Below are positions 10,883 to 22,322 of a stretch of 64,000 nt of DNA, one piece after another. The notes below the pieces were generated by a model. It saw only the letters and a list, made by a program, of their open reading frames with translations. It ran no database searches and had not been told where the DNA came from. Source of the DNA: Lactifluus volemus (taxonomy: Eukaryota; Basidiomycota; Agaricomycetes; Russulales; Russulaceae); NCBI GenBank assembly GCA_022376515.1, contig WTXI01000019.1, forward strand, positions 496,001 through 560,000, in the 5' to 3' direction. Position 1 is the first letter of the stretch. The number at the start of each line of letters is the position of its first letter. Position numbers and translations under genes: made by a program.

Positions 10883-10890
10883 CCTGACTC
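10883..10890. repeat. Right target-site duplication of the Tnp2-type transposon
   Basis: CCTGACTC, identical to 2901-2908. The sequence beyond it continues exon 2 of U1. Confidence 0.75.
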
Positions 10891-11051
10891 ATCGAGTTGA
10901 TTGCCTTGGACATAGGATAAATAAAGGAGAGGGAAACGAAATAGTTTGGCCGCACCCAATCGAACGACGCCAAGGTGCAAAGGTTAGAGGACTGAGAAAG
11001 TACGTGACCAGAAAATAACAACACGGTCGTAAGTACAGCGAATATCGACAT

Positions 11052-11915
11052 TTGTGAGGTGTCAAATGTGCGTGGGACGTGGCAGGGCCACGGAGAAAGT
11101 GACCCGTTCATTGGCAACCTTATAAATGCAGAAAAATTAAGATTCAGGTACAGCGCACTTTGTATTATCGATGTTGATGGAATGCCTGAACCACTGGTGA
11201 TGTCAGTTTGTCGATAAGACCGTCGTTGACAGTCCGGTCTCCGGGGTCTGTCGGTGGATGTTCTACATCAGGAAACATGCACTGGCATGTAAGGTAGAGC
11301 AAATCCATGCACATCCAATGTGGGTTAGCAGACGTGAAACAGATTGCCGTGCGACCCGGGGTACGTTCTTTCTGTAAGGCTAGACATGCTTATAATAAGC
11401 AAAACTAGGTGAAATGCTATCACACAAGCAAATATTCACTTCATCGTTGGGCGACTAAAGCCACTGCCTTGACACCGGATCCTTACACCTTACACAGTAT
11501 CTACCCTGTGTAATAAGTACAGTATCATAAAAGCAAATCCTCACTTTCAAGTTATCATTGGGCAATAGACTGTGATGCATCGAAAATTACATTCTGTCCA
11601 AACTACATAGGTGAAACGATATATGAAGTTACGAATTTATGAAACATCTATCATAACACGGTATCTAGTGTGAGAGGTGCATAACGCCTAATGTCTCTGA
11701 TCATACTGACGCACGGGTAGTCAATTCGCCCAAGAAGTAAGTTAGTATGCGGGTATGTATATACAGTACCGAAAGATACGGACCACTTGAGTCGACCAGT
11801 CAGCGTGACTGCCTACCCTAAAGCCTCACTGCTGCACACAACCACGACCGAGAGGCAAAGGCCGAAAACGAAAGATGCGATCTTACAATAATTCAACACA
11901 GGACAAGTGTAAATA
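11052..11915. other. Spacer: U1 promoter and U2 3' flank
   Basis: TATA-like box at 11118-11127 for U1. About 11190-11290 holds the subfamily A upstream module ('gttgacagtccggtctccggggtctgt', then 'atgt.ctacatcaggaaa'). About 11640-11915 is the 3'-flank module of U2, missing the 'tgctggcagc' core. No gene seen. Confidence 0.65.
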
Positions 11916-13263
11916 TCAGACAGTGGGCAAGACACAGTAGTATGCCGGTGGTGGTGGAGTTGCCATGTCGGCCAGGGTGTCTCCAGTGTTGGACGGTGCG
12001 GGTACCTGGGTGTCGGCCCTTGGTACAGGATCAGTTCCTTGGTTCCAGGGGAACGTGGATAGATCTTCCGGGTCCTACGCATATAGAAAAAGAGGGAGAA
12101 CATGAGAACATGCACAAGTCTGTGACAAAGATGAAGAAACACGCACGTAAAGCCTCATTGGTGGGAAGCGCATCTCCGGCAAGGATAGCACAAATGGTCC
12201 GCCATCTGATGATCGAGGCCGGACTTCATCCATGAGCGGCTGTGGGGTAGGATCGAACACGGGCGCAGTGGGCGAACCCAGCCGGCGCTTTCTTCGCCTA
12301 AGAAGAAAAAGATAAAAGCGGTCACAGAGATTATTACAACACCACCGACGACGCCCCCGGCGATGGCAGCCACATTAGAAGAAGAGCCTCTGGAACTGGA
12401 CGAAGAGGATGAGGTGGGAGTAGGCGGGGATGAGGAAGACGGGATGGCGGAGGAACCCGGAGTGTTAATCACCGCGCCAGGGCCCGCTTCAGGAGAATCT
12501 GAAAAGGTGGGGCAGTAAGAAGACCAAATGACGGAGAAAAAAGAGCGTTCCTGCCTCCGATAGAACGCGATTCATCTGGATCCCAGGTGCCCTTGACCTG
12601 GGACATACAGTCAGGATGCCCCGAAGACGAAAGATGGGCCAACGAACTGTGACATCAATGCGCGCCCAATAGGGCACAGAAGTTCCACTAGGAATAGCGA
12701 AAACGTAACTGGGAGGAATTCTGTCAGGGCCAGGAACCCTCTTGTCACAACAGCAACTTACGGTCTGGAAATATCAATGTATTGATCTCGAAGGCAGTTT
12801 GGAATATAATCAGACCAGCTAAAAAGATATAAATCCGGTAAGAGAGTGGTTGTTGTGAGACTTACGATATCCATGATCCTCCCTGGCATGCCGCGCACGC
12901 ACTCAAGAGGGAATATACGACGGAGCTGCACTTGCACGAGGAGTCGTTGCTGGGGGGATACGAACCTCCCAGCGGGAGGGCAGGGAGGGAAGGCGCTGTG
13001 CGAGGTGAGGATGAGAAGGTGGTACACGAGAAAGCTGACTGACTATAAAATATACACGGTGACTCCAAAACCGCTGCGACTCTGCACGGATCTTGACCCA
13101 TTGAGTTGAATGTCTTGGACGTAGGATTAGTAAATGAGAGGTAAATGAAACGCTTTAGCCGCACCCAGTCCCACGACCCCAGCGAGCAAGCGGCAGAGGA
13201 CTGAGAAAGTGCGTGGCGAGAATAGAGCAACAACAAGGTGGTAAGTACAGCGAATATCGACAT
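11916..13263 (-). pseudogene. U2: subfamily A surface protein with frameshift after the membrane helix
   Basis: Starts at 13263 (MSIFAVLTTLLLLYSRHALS) under a TATA box at 13331-13340. The ectodomain exons are open and keep the cysteine pattern (CKCSSVVYSLLSACAAC). The Ser-rich stalk and membrane helix (about 12300-12365) are normal. Right after FFFLG one base is missing relative to U3, U7 and U8 (about 12297-12299). The shifted frame gives a short unrelated Cys/Arg tail that stops at 12155. The original tail (FDPTPQPLMDEVRP.., last exon ending PAYYCVLPTV, stop 11916) is still present but out of frame. A sequencing error cannot be excluded. If real, the protein would keep its ectodomain and anchor but lose its tail. 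Confidence 0.78.
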
Positions 13264-14418
13264 TTGTGAGATACCAAACATGCGTGGGACGTGGCAAGGC
13301 CACGGAGGAAGTAATCCGTGTTCATTGGCGGCCTTATAAATGCAGGAAAATTAAGATTCAGGTACAGGACGCTTTACATTGCCCATGTCGATGGAATGCC
13401 TGAACCACTGGCCTTGTCAGTTGTCGATCTCCGGGGCCCGGTCTATGGATATACATAGTGTTGCCGGGCCGTGTCAACATGGCATCGGACCTTTGGTTTT
13501 GAGGCCGCGCCGCCGCTCTTATCACGTGACTCATGTTGACGTTCATGCCGATCAGCATTCCTGGCCTCCACAAACCGTCTCTGGGCCAACCGCCCTCACC
13601 CTCACCACACCCTTGCCCTTGCTACTGCAGCTGCTGCAAACAGCACTTGAATCTGTAGCCACTGTAAAAATTTGCTAGTATAACATAACCCCCCTGCTGG
13701 TCCGGAGATCGTCACAGCACCAGGTGCGGGCGCGCTCTGTCTGTGAGTGAACCGGTGACTTGGACCTACTGTAGTAAATGCAAGGCTCCGCCCTTGGCAA
13801 TCAATAATACTTGCCAAAAAAATATATGTCAGTCCGTGAGAAGTACCAGATGGTATCCTGAGACGGTCTGGGCTATTGTACCTGGGAGTGATCGTTATCT
13901 AGCCCGGGTCTCCCTGGAGGTATCGGTGACGTTGGCTCATAGCACCCGTCCATTGGCCCGGCAGCCTGAGGTAGCTCTCCCTCCCGTGTGCCTTCCGATC
14001 CGTCCTTCCTACTGGCAAGTCTGAGTCTTCTCATCCCTTGCTAATGTTATCTCAATGTCAATTCTTCTGAGCATTCAGGATAACGACCAAGTTGAAACAC
14101 TGACTCGGACCACATGGTGGCCTGTTTGCCTGCTGCAAAACCCATTCAGTCACGCCGTTACATCCCCTGGTGAAAACTGAAGAAGGCCTGATAAACATAC
14201 AGCGTAGATGAGCATAGAGATCGTCGATAGATCTTTGTGATAAACAACAATTCAGTCGTTGGGCAATAGGATGTCTACTTATCTACCTGTAACCCTGTGT
14301 AATGACGATTAAATAAAGTTTTACTGCCTACCAAAAAGCCTCACTACTTCCTACATCTACAACCCGAGAGACAACGACAGATATTATCCAACCAGATCAT
14401 ACAACAAGAGCGAAGATA
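13264..14418. other. Spacer: U2 promoter, inserted spacer segment, short U3 3' flank
   Basis: The U2 TATA box is at 13331-13340 and part of the subfamily A upstream module lies near 13430. About 13690-14050 ('caggtgcgggc.cg.tctgtctgt.agtgaa', 'cctgagacggtctggg') is shared with spacers near 32880-33040, 38560-38790 and 58880-58940. No supported gene. The 3' flank of U3 starts near 14310. Confidence 0.55.
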
Positions 14419-15795
14419 TCAAACAACAGGCAAAGAATGGTATATCGGTGGTGGTGAAATTGGCATGTTGGCCGGGGTGTGCCCCGTATCGGACGCTGCA
14501 GGTACCTGGGCATGGGGCTTTGGCACAGGATTGGCTCCTTGGTTCCAGGGAAATGTGGTTGGGTCATCTGGGTCCTGCGCACATAATAAAGAGGGAGATC
14601 GTCATGGGAAACATGCACAACGCAAGCGCAGACTCTGAGAAAAACACGTAGAAACACGTACATAAGGCCTTATTGGTGGGGCGCGTGTATCAGGCAACGG
14701 TGGTGGTACAAATGCTCCACCATCTGATGATTGAGGCCGGACCTCGTCCATGAGCGGCTGTGGGGTAGGATCGAACACGGGTGCAGTGGGCGAACCCTGC
14801 CGGTGCATTCTTCGCCCCAAGAAGAAAAAGATAAAAGCGGTCGCAGCGAGTACTACAATACCACCGACGACGCCCCCCGCGATGGCACCCACATTAGAAG
14901 ACGAGCCTCTGGACTTGGATGAGGTGGCAGTGGGCGAGTGGGTGGCCTGAAATGAGGAAGACAGGATGGCAGAGGAAGCTGGGGTGTTAATCACCGCGCC
15001 AGGACCCGCTTCAGGTATATCTGAAAAGGAGGGAGGGAGCGTAAGATAACCAACGGAGAAAAAGGAGTGTTCCTACTTCCGACGGCACGCGATTCATTTA
15101 GATTCCAGATGCCCTCGACCTGGGATATACAGTCAGAATTCCACGAAGACAAAAGACGAGCTACCGAACCGTGACATCAATGAGCGCCCAGTAGGGCACA
15201 GAAGTTCCATTAGGAATAGCGAAAAGGTAACTGGGAGCCAGTTTCTCAGTTTCTCTATCGGGGCCAGGGATCCTCTTGTCACATAAGCAACTTACGGTCT
15301 GGAAAGGTCAATACCTTGACAGTTTCGGGTATACTCAGACCAGCTAAAAAGATTCAAGTCCGATAGGCGAGGGGTTGGCGTGGGACTTACGATATCCATA
15401 ATGCATATTGGCATGCCGCGCACGCACTCAAGAGAGAATATGCGACTGTGCTACACTTGCACGCGTTGCCCTCGTAGGGGGCGGGACCAATGTACGAAAT
15501 ATCTGCTTCCGGGAGGGCCGCGTAGGGACTGACTGTGCGAGGTGAGGATGGGAAGGTGGTACACGAGAAAGATGACTAACAACCCCCATAACATGGTGAC
15601 AGCAAATACCCTATGACTGTGCACGGATCTTGACCAATCGAGTTGAATGTCTTGGACATAGGATGAGTAAATGAAGAGGGGAACGAAACGGTTTCGCCGC
15701 ACCCAGTTCCACGACGCGAAGCAAGTAGCATACTGAGAAAGTGCGTGACCAGAGAAAAATGATAAGGTCGTAAGTACAGCGAGTATTGACATCAT
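14419..15795 (-). CDS. U3: subfamily A single-pass surface protein
   Basis: The start at 15795 gives MMSILAVLTTLSFFSGHALS; a second ATG follows at once. The TATA box is at 15864-15873. Eight-exon structure as in U6. Exon 3 is unusual for the group: the region before YIGP reads SPYAALPEADIS, and the end of the block is QYALW. Exon 4 reads WSEYTRNCQ, very close to the WSEWSTNC seen across the wider fungal family. The stalk is short, followed by GAIAGGVVGGIVVLAATAF (about 14820-14885), RRMHRQ and a tail ending PPPIYHSLPVV. No lesion seen. Expected at the plasma membrane or wall face; role unknown. Confidence 0.8.
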
Positions 15796-16405
15796 TTGTG
15801 AGGTACCAAATATGCGTGGACCGTGGCAGGGCCACTGAGGAAGTGATCTGTGTTCATTGGCAGCCTTATAAATGCAGAAAGATTAAGATTCAGGTACAGG
15901 CACACTTTGCATTATCGATATGCCTCAATCACTATTGTAGCATTGTTAGTTTGTCGATGAAATCGTCGTGTGACAGTCCGATCTCCGGGGTCTGTGGATG
16001 TACTAGGAGTGGCACCGATTATGTTATCTTGTCACGACTTTAAGTTGCACAAGCTTATACAAGAGTGTCAGTGATCGGTCGAAATTCTTCCACACTATAG
16101 ACTACGGACTGTTTTCAACAATCAACAGGATGTAAGCGCATCCAGACTCTCTGTGTATGGCTAAAAAAAAACGCGACCCCGAGGTAGTCAATTCGCCCAA
16201 GAAAGTAAGTCAGACAGTAGAGTTGAGCAGTCAGCGTGAGCGCCTACCCATAAGCCTCACCACTGAATATATCCACGACCCGAGAGGTAAAGACCGAAAA
16301 CGAAAAATGTGATCCAATCAAATCTTACAATAAACTAACACAAGACGAGTGACTATATCAAATTGTGCCGGTGGGAATGCCATGATACCTTAGTGGTTGT
16401 GAAGT
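15796..16405. other. Spacer: U3 promoter and U4 3' flank
   Basis: TATA box at 15864-15873. The subfamily A upstream module with 'gacagtccgatctccggggtctgtgg' is near 15973-15998. The 3'-flank module of U4, partly deleted, is at about 16070-16360. The ancestral U4 tail end with an in-frame stop at 16358 lies beyond the present stop at 16406. Confidence 0.6.
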
Positions 16406-17675
16406 TTACACAGCGGGTACCTTTGTGTGCGCCTCTGGCACAGGATCGGGCCCTTGGTAGCTGGGGAACGTAGTTGGGTCTTCGGGGTCCTGCACATATA
16501 GAAAATAGGGAGAACATAAGAACATGCACGGGTCTGCAACAATGGAGTAGAAACACGCACGTAAATCCTCATTGGTGGGACGCGTGTCTCAGGCAACGAT
16601 GGTGGCACAAATGGCCTGCTCTCTGAAGATTGAGGCCGGAATTCATCCATAAGCGGCTGTGGGGTAGGATCGAATACGGCTGCAGTGGGCGAACCCTGCC
16701 GGTGCTTGCTTCGAATCCAGAAGAAACCGATAAGAGTGGCCGCAGAGATTACTGCAATACCACCAATGACGCCCCCTGCGATGACACCCACATTAGAAGA
16801 GCCTGTAGACTTTGATGATGAGGTGGCAGTGGGCGAGTAGGACAGGATGGCAGAGGAAGACAGGACGGGAGAGGAAGCCGGAGTTGTAATCACCGCGCCA
16901 GGACCCGATTCAGGAGTATCTGAAAACGACGGGGAGCGTAAGGCGACCAATTGACGGAGACAAAGTATGTTCCTACCTCCGACGGCACGCGACTCATCTG
17001 GATCCCAGGTGCCCTTGACCTGTGGTATACAGTCAGAATGCCACAAAGACGAAAGATGAGCCAACGAACTGTGACATTAATGAGCGCCCAGTAGGGCACA
17101 GAAGTTCCACTAGGAATAGCGAGAGCGTAACTGGGAGCAAGTTTCTGTCAGGGCCAGGAATCCTCTTGTCGCAAAAGCAACTTACGGTGTAGCAAAATTA
17201 CTACTTGTACAGTTTGGGATATAGTCAGACCAGCTAAAGAGACATAAGTCCGGTAGGCGAGGTGCTGGTGTGGGACTTACGATATCCACGATCCTCCCTG
17301 GCATGCCCCGCACGCACTCAAGAGGGAATATACGACGGTGTTGCACTTGCACGTGTTGGCGTCGCCGGCGCTGGGACCACTGTACGAACCTCCAGACGGG
17401 AGGACCGGGAGGTGAGGCACTGTGTGAGGTGAGGATGGGAAGGTAGTATATGAGAAAGGTGACTGACTACCCCCCTGATTACACGGCGTATACAAAACCC
17501 CCATGATTGTGCACGGATCTTGACCCATCGAGTTGAATGCCTTGGACATAGGATAAGTAAAGGAGAGGGAAACGAAATGGTTTAGCCGCACCCATTTCCA
17601 CGACGGGGCGCACGTGGTAGAGGACTGAGAAAGTGCGACGAGCGACAAGGTCGTAAGTACAGCGAATATTGACAT
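16406..17675 (-). CDS. U4: subfamily A surface protein with shortened tail
   Basis: Starts at 17675 (MSIFAVLTTLSLVALSQS), a shorter signal peptide than in its neighbours. TATA-like box at 17744-17753. The ectodomain keeps all cysteines (NTCKCNTVVYSLLSACGAC). The stalk is Ser/Pro-rich and the membrane helix (about 16718-16790) ends IGFFWIRSKHRQ. The last exon starts DPEDPTTFPSYQGPDPVP but a TAA at 16406-16408 ends it after KVPAV, about 20 residues before the family's usual C-terminus. A small deletion joins this point to the old 3' end. The protein should still be secreted and anchored; only the distal tail is lost. Confidence 0.72.
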
Positions 17676-18658
17676 TTCGTGAAGTGCGTGGGAGGTGCAC
17701 TGGCAGTGGCAGGGCCACGGAAGAAGTGATCCGTTTATTTGCGGCCTTATTAATGCATGAAAATTAAGATTCAGCTACAGCAGACCGGCACTTTGCATTG
17801 TTGATGTCGATGGAATGCCTGACTGGCAATGTCAGTTTGTCGATATAATCGTTGTTGACAGTCCAGTCTCCGGGGTCTGTGGATGTTCTGCATCAGGAAA
17901 TCTGCTCTGGGATATACCAAGATAGGCCTACCTGGACACAGTAGCTGTGAGCCCTTGTTAACTAGTAAGTTAGATGGCGAACGTTAAGCCAGTAATAAGA
18001 CAAGGATGTGTGAAAAAAGATTAAAACAATGGTACTGCGCTAAGCGTCGAGCAACGACTGAATATATTGAGGCCAAATTAGGTTAAAACATTACATAAGC
18101 AATACTCCATCGTTGGGTAACAAGCAAGATCGACTGGAGGTGAATGGCCGCTGTGTCGAAAACTGCTGGCTTCAATACTGTCCAAACTAACGAACGATAT
18201 AATATGCATCTATTGTATAACTTGTATCATCTACTGACGCGCGGGCCGCATCTCAACAAGGCCTACGTGTTCTGTGTTTCAAGTTATCTGTGGCACCGTG
18301 ACGTGCTAGCAGCAGCGCATCGCCGTGAGGGTTCTGAGGCCAGTCAGTGTTAGTTATCGGTCGAAACTCTTTCTTCGCTACAAACTAGTACGGACTGTTC
18401 TCAGCAATCATATATATACGCGCACGCGGCCACAGACTCTCTGGATATGACTAAATAACCGACCCTGAGGTAGTCAATTCGCCCAAGAAAGTAAGTAAGT
18501 TAGCATAGGTGTGTGTGTACACAGTACAGAAAGATTGAGTTGAGCAGTTGGCATGCCTGGCCACCCAAAAGCCTCACGATCCGAGAGGCAAAGACCGGAA
18601 ACGAAAGATGTGATCCAATCAAATCTTACAATAATTCAACACAAGACGAGTGACGATA
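17676..18658. other. Spacer: U4 promoter and full-length U5 3' flank
   Basis: U4 TATA-like box at 17744-17753; subfamily A upstream module near 17840-17900. About 18165-18658 is a well-preserved 3'-flank module, here 3' of U5, with the 'gacgtgctagcagcagcgcatcgccgtgaggg' block at 18300-18333. No supported gene. Confidence 0.65.
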
Positions 18659-20021
18659 TCAAACAGTGGGCAAGCCATGGTATCCCAGTGGCCGTGTAGA
18701 TGGCGTGCTGGCAAGGGTGCTTCCAGTGTACATATTGGGTACTTCGGTATAGGCACCTGGTGCGGGAACTGTTCCTTGGTACCCAGGGAACGTAGTTCGG
18801 TCATTCGGGTCCTACGAAAATAGAGAAAAAATGGAAACGGTGAGGACATTGGCTATGCGACAAAGCCATAGAAACGCGCACGTAGAGCTTGATCGGTGTG
18901 GTAGGCGTGGTAGGCAATGATGGCGGCACAACTGCTCCGTCATCCAGTGGTGGAGACTGGACTTGGCCTGTGAGCGGCGGTAAGGCACCATCATACACGA
19001 GGGCCCTTTTTCGCCTCAAGAAAAAAAATAAGATAAGAGCGGCTGCGGAGACTGCTACAAGACCACCGGCGACACCCCAAGCGATGGCACCCCTGTTAGA
19101 AGAACCGGACGAAGGGGATGAGGTGGAAGAGACCGCCGGTTCGGAAGACGAGATGGAAGAGGAAGTAGAGGCCGCGACTGTGGAAGACGGAACGACAGAG
19201 GACGTCGAAACCCCTTTGATCATCCCGCCACTAAGGACTTCAGGAAGATCTGAAAAGGGGAACGTAGTATTGAAGACGATGACGGAGAAAGGAGAGCATT
19301 CCTACCACCGACAGTATACGATTGACTGTAATCCCAGTTGCCCTCAATCTGAGATATACGGTCAGTACTTAGCGACGACGAGAGATGAGTGACGAACTGT
19401 GATATCAATAAGCGCCCAATTGGGCACGCGTATTCCTCCAGGAACGGGATTAGGGAAACTGGGAGAGTATTCTCTGTCAGGGACGGGAACCTCTTACCAC
19501 AACGGTCGACTCACGATGAGGCAGGCTGTCCATTTGTGCATTCGGGAGAATATTGATACCAACTAAAAAGTGATAAGCCCAGAGGGCAAGAGGTGGGTGT
19601 GAGACGTACTCAGGCCACCATTGGCCCTGGCACGCATCGCATGCACTCAAGAGGGAATATACAACAGTGCTGCACTTGCACGTGGTGTTGTCGTCAGAGG
19701 TAGGACCAGTGTACGAGTATCCCTGCGGGAGGGCCTGGAGGTTAAAACCTGTGCGAGGTGAGGATGGGATGTCAGTGTGGTGCACGAGAAAGATGACTGA
19801 CTGCCCGCGTAACAAGTTGACATTAAATACGCTGAGACTGTACACGGATTTTGACCAAGCGAGTTGAATGTCTTGGATAAACGATCAGTAAATGATAGTA
19901 AAACAGAATGCTTTAACCGCACCCATCCCATCGACGACACAGTACAATCAGGAGCGTAGACCTGAGCAAGTACATGACCAGAAAAGAGCGACAAGATCGT
20001 AAGTACAGCGGATGTTGACAT
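18659..20021 (-). CDS. U5: subfamily B single-pass surface protein
   Basis: Leftmost subfamily B member, sitting between A genes. Starts at 20021 (MSTSAVLTILSLFSGHVLAQ); TATA-like box at 20103-20112. Ectodomain with FNSLGQNPC, CYAG, YTGP, CKCSTVVYSLLSACDAC and WYQYSPEC. The stalk is Ser/Thr-rich; membrane helix GAIAWGVAGGLVAVSAAAL (about 19019-19090) with a Trp in the usual Gly run. The basic cluster RRKRA is followed directly by LVYDGALPPLTGQVQ, so the Gln/Gly/Pro linker of other B members is missing. The tail ends YHGLPTV. No lesion seen. Confidence 0.8.
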
Positions 20022-20925
20022 TTGTAAGGGACTAAACGTGCGGGTGATACTAGCAGGACATTGGCAAGGGGCGTCACCGAGACGATTCGTTCATCGACAG
20101 CCTGATATAAATGCATCAAAAATAGTACAATTCAGTTTCAGGCACGCTTTGCCTTGTTGATGGAACGCCTGAACACCACTGCCAATGTCAGTAAGGTCTG
20201 GTGACAGACTACGCCCGGTCTGGGGAAGGTACTGATAGTGGCGCTGATTACCAGTACAGGAGATAGAGGACTGACTGTTCTTTCTCGACCTATTTTACCA
20301 TGGTCGTGTCGCTGATGGAGGTTGAATATCTCTACTGAACTTACTCTTTAGCATCAAGTCACACTTCAAGTTGGCAACTCAGCCGACTCGGAGTTCTCAG
20401 TGTGTGACGTAGTTGTGTGTGACAGTGTGTAACACACGCTAGAGTCACAGTTACGCGTTTTGTGTGACCGTGACTACATAGGCCTTTAGCCAGTAATGCA
20501 TTGAAGACTACTAGCTTTTATACTGTCCAAGCTACATAGATGAAACATCTATTCTATAAATTTTATCATAATATGGTATCTGCTGATGCGCGAGATGCGT
20601 CTCGACAAGGTGGACATGTTTTGTATTTATTTGGGGAACCGTGACGTGGCGCATTGCCGTGAGGGCTCTGAGGCCAGCCAGTACGCGCGCCCAGACTCTC
20701 TGTATATGGCAAAACAACCGCGACCTGAGGGTATCAATTCGCCCAAGAAAGTTAGCATAGGGGTATGTGTACGCAGTACAGAAAGATTGAGTTGAGCAGT
20801 CACGTGATCGCCTACCAAGAGCCCTCATCACCGCATATACCCACGACCCGAGAGGCAAAGACTGAAAACGAAAGATGCGATTCAATCAAATCTTACAATA
20901 ATCCAACACAGGACGAGGGACGATA
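20022..20925. other. Spacer: U5 promoter and U6 3' flank
   Basis: TATA-like box at 20103-20112. The subfamily B upstream module ('gtactgatagtggcgctg.., aggagatagaggac.gactgt.cttgctcgacct') lies near 20230-20300, followed by a GTGTGA/GAGTCAC-rich stretch to about 20470. The 3'-flank module of U6 fills about 20510-20925. Confidence 0.65.
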
Positions 20926-22322
20926 TCAAACAGTGGGCAGGCCTTGGTATCCCAGTCGCCGTGAAGGCTGCATGCTGGCCACGGTGCTTCCAGAGTACAT
21001 ATTGGGAACTGTTCCTTGATACCCAGGGAACGTAGTTGGGTCATTCGGGTCCTACGCATATAGAGAAAAGAGGGAAACGATGAGGACATAACCTGAGGCT
21101 CTGCGACAAAGACGTAAAACGCGCACGTAAAGCCTCATCGGTGTGGTAGGAATCGTAGGCAGGGATGGTGGGATAAATGCTCTCTCATCGGGTTGTGGTA
21201 ACTGGACTTGTCCCATAAGCGGCTGTGGGGTACCGTCGTACACGGTGGCGCCGGGCGGCGGCTGCTGGGCTCTTCTTCGCCTCAAAAAGAAAAATACGAT
21301 AAAAGCAGCGGTGGAGACCGCAACAACGCCACCTGCGGCACCTCCCGCGATGGCGCCTATGTTAGAAGAAGAGCCTCCGGAACTGCCGGTGGACGAAGAG
21401 GGTGAGGTGGAAGTGACCGTCTGTTGGGAAGACGAGATGGAAGAGGAACTAGAGGCAGTGGCCGTGGAAGAAGGACCGACAGAGAATGTTGATACATTTG
21501 TCCAATCACTGATCATCTCGCCAGGAAGTACTTCAGGAAGATCTGAAAAGGGAAGCGTACTCATTGAAGATGATCGAGTGACAAAGAAAGGAGAGTGTTC
21601 CTACCACCGACAGTAAGCGATTTACTGGAATTCCAGTTTCCCTCAACCTGGGATATACGGTCAGTATGCAGCAGTGATGAAAGATGAGTGACGAACTGTG
21701 ACGTCAATAAGCGCCCACTGGGGCACGCGTGTTTGAGCAGGAACAGGATTAGGGAAACTGGGAGAATATTCTGTCAGGGAAAGGAAACATCTTACAAAAA
21801 TGGACTCGGACTCACTATAAGGCAGGATACTCCTTTGTGCAGTTGATCGAATAAGCATACCAACTAAAAAGAGATAAGGACAGAAGGCGAGGCGTGGGTG
21901 TGAGACGTACGTTAACCACGGTTCTCCTTGGCACGCGTCGCATGCACTCAAGAGTGAATATACAACGCTGCTGCACTTGCACGCATTGCTGGTGCCAGCG
22001 GCAGGGCCAGCGTACGAGGATCCCTGCGGGAGGGCCGGGATGTTATAAGCTGTGTGACGTGAGGATGGGATGTGGTGCACGAGAAAGATGACTGACTTCC
22101 CCCGTTACAAGTTGCCTGTAAATAAGCTGCGACTGTACACGAATTTTGATCAATCGAGTTGAATGTCTTGGACAAACGATCAGTAAATGATAGGGCAACC
22201 AGATGGTTTAGTCGCACCCATCCCCACGACGAGACGGTGCAATCGGGAGAGTAGACTTGAGCAAGTACATGGGCAGAAAAGAGCGACAAGATCGTAAGTA
22301 CAGCGGATGTTGACATTTTCAA
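20926..22322 (-). CDS. U6: subfamily B surface protein (reference eight-exon model)
   Basis: Exons 22322-22218, 22166-22097, 22049-21911, 21863-21816, 21757-21697, 21647-21605, 21542-21127 and 21051-20926 join in frame to 335 residues; introns are 47-75 nt GT..AG. The start MKMSTSAVLTIL may instead be the second ATG (22316). After a 22-residue signal peptide come eight cysteines: SPDC, NSC, TCNGG, CKC, ACDAC and INC. Then PNPVPAQTRVPQWALIDVT, VEGNW and DLPEVLPGE lead into a long Ser/Thr stalk. A helix (GAIAGGAAGGVVAVSTAAF, about 21288-21360), RRRRAQQ and a Pro-rich tail ending GYQGLPTV follow. TATA box at 22395-22403. The motif order fits a broad Agaricomycete family without known function. 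Mid2/WSC-like sensing is only an analogy. Confidence 0.85.

Larger units (their letters stand above)
1698..11051 (-). pseudogene. U1: subfamily A surface protein, split by a DNA transposon
   Basis: Exon 1 starts at 11051 (signal peptide MSIFAVLTTVLLFSGHVLS). Exon 2 begins near 10905 and is cut at 10890 by an 8-kb insertion. The rest of exon 2 resumes at 2908 (DPCLVAAHLIAPC), and exons 3-8 continue to the stop at 1698. They encode the Cys-rich ectodomain, a Ser-rich stalk, a membrane helix (about 2098-2163) and a tail ending PPTYRPLATV. Matching 8-bp copies flank the insertion, and joining the two sides at one copy gives an unbroken SMSQDPC frame. The gene was therefore intact when hit. A TATA-like box lies at 11118-11127. 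Nearly 8 kb of foreign DNA with its own minus-strand genes makes normal splicing unlikely. No other lesion was seen. Confidence 0.8.

Noticed and set aside
13379..14024. Plus-strand ORFs of 90-100 codons in the U2-U3 spacer
   Set aside because: No domain, start context or conservation with equivalent spacers; low-complexity pyrimidine-rich coding by chance.
16358..16405. U4 reading to the family stop at 16358
   Set aside because: An in-frame TAA at 16406-16408 comes first; the downstream stop is only the ancestral one.
18659..18700. PDZ-binding C-terminus (LPTV)
   Set aside because: Position -2 is Pro, not the Ser/Thr or hydrophobic residue expected for PDZ ligands, and fungi have few PDZ proteins.
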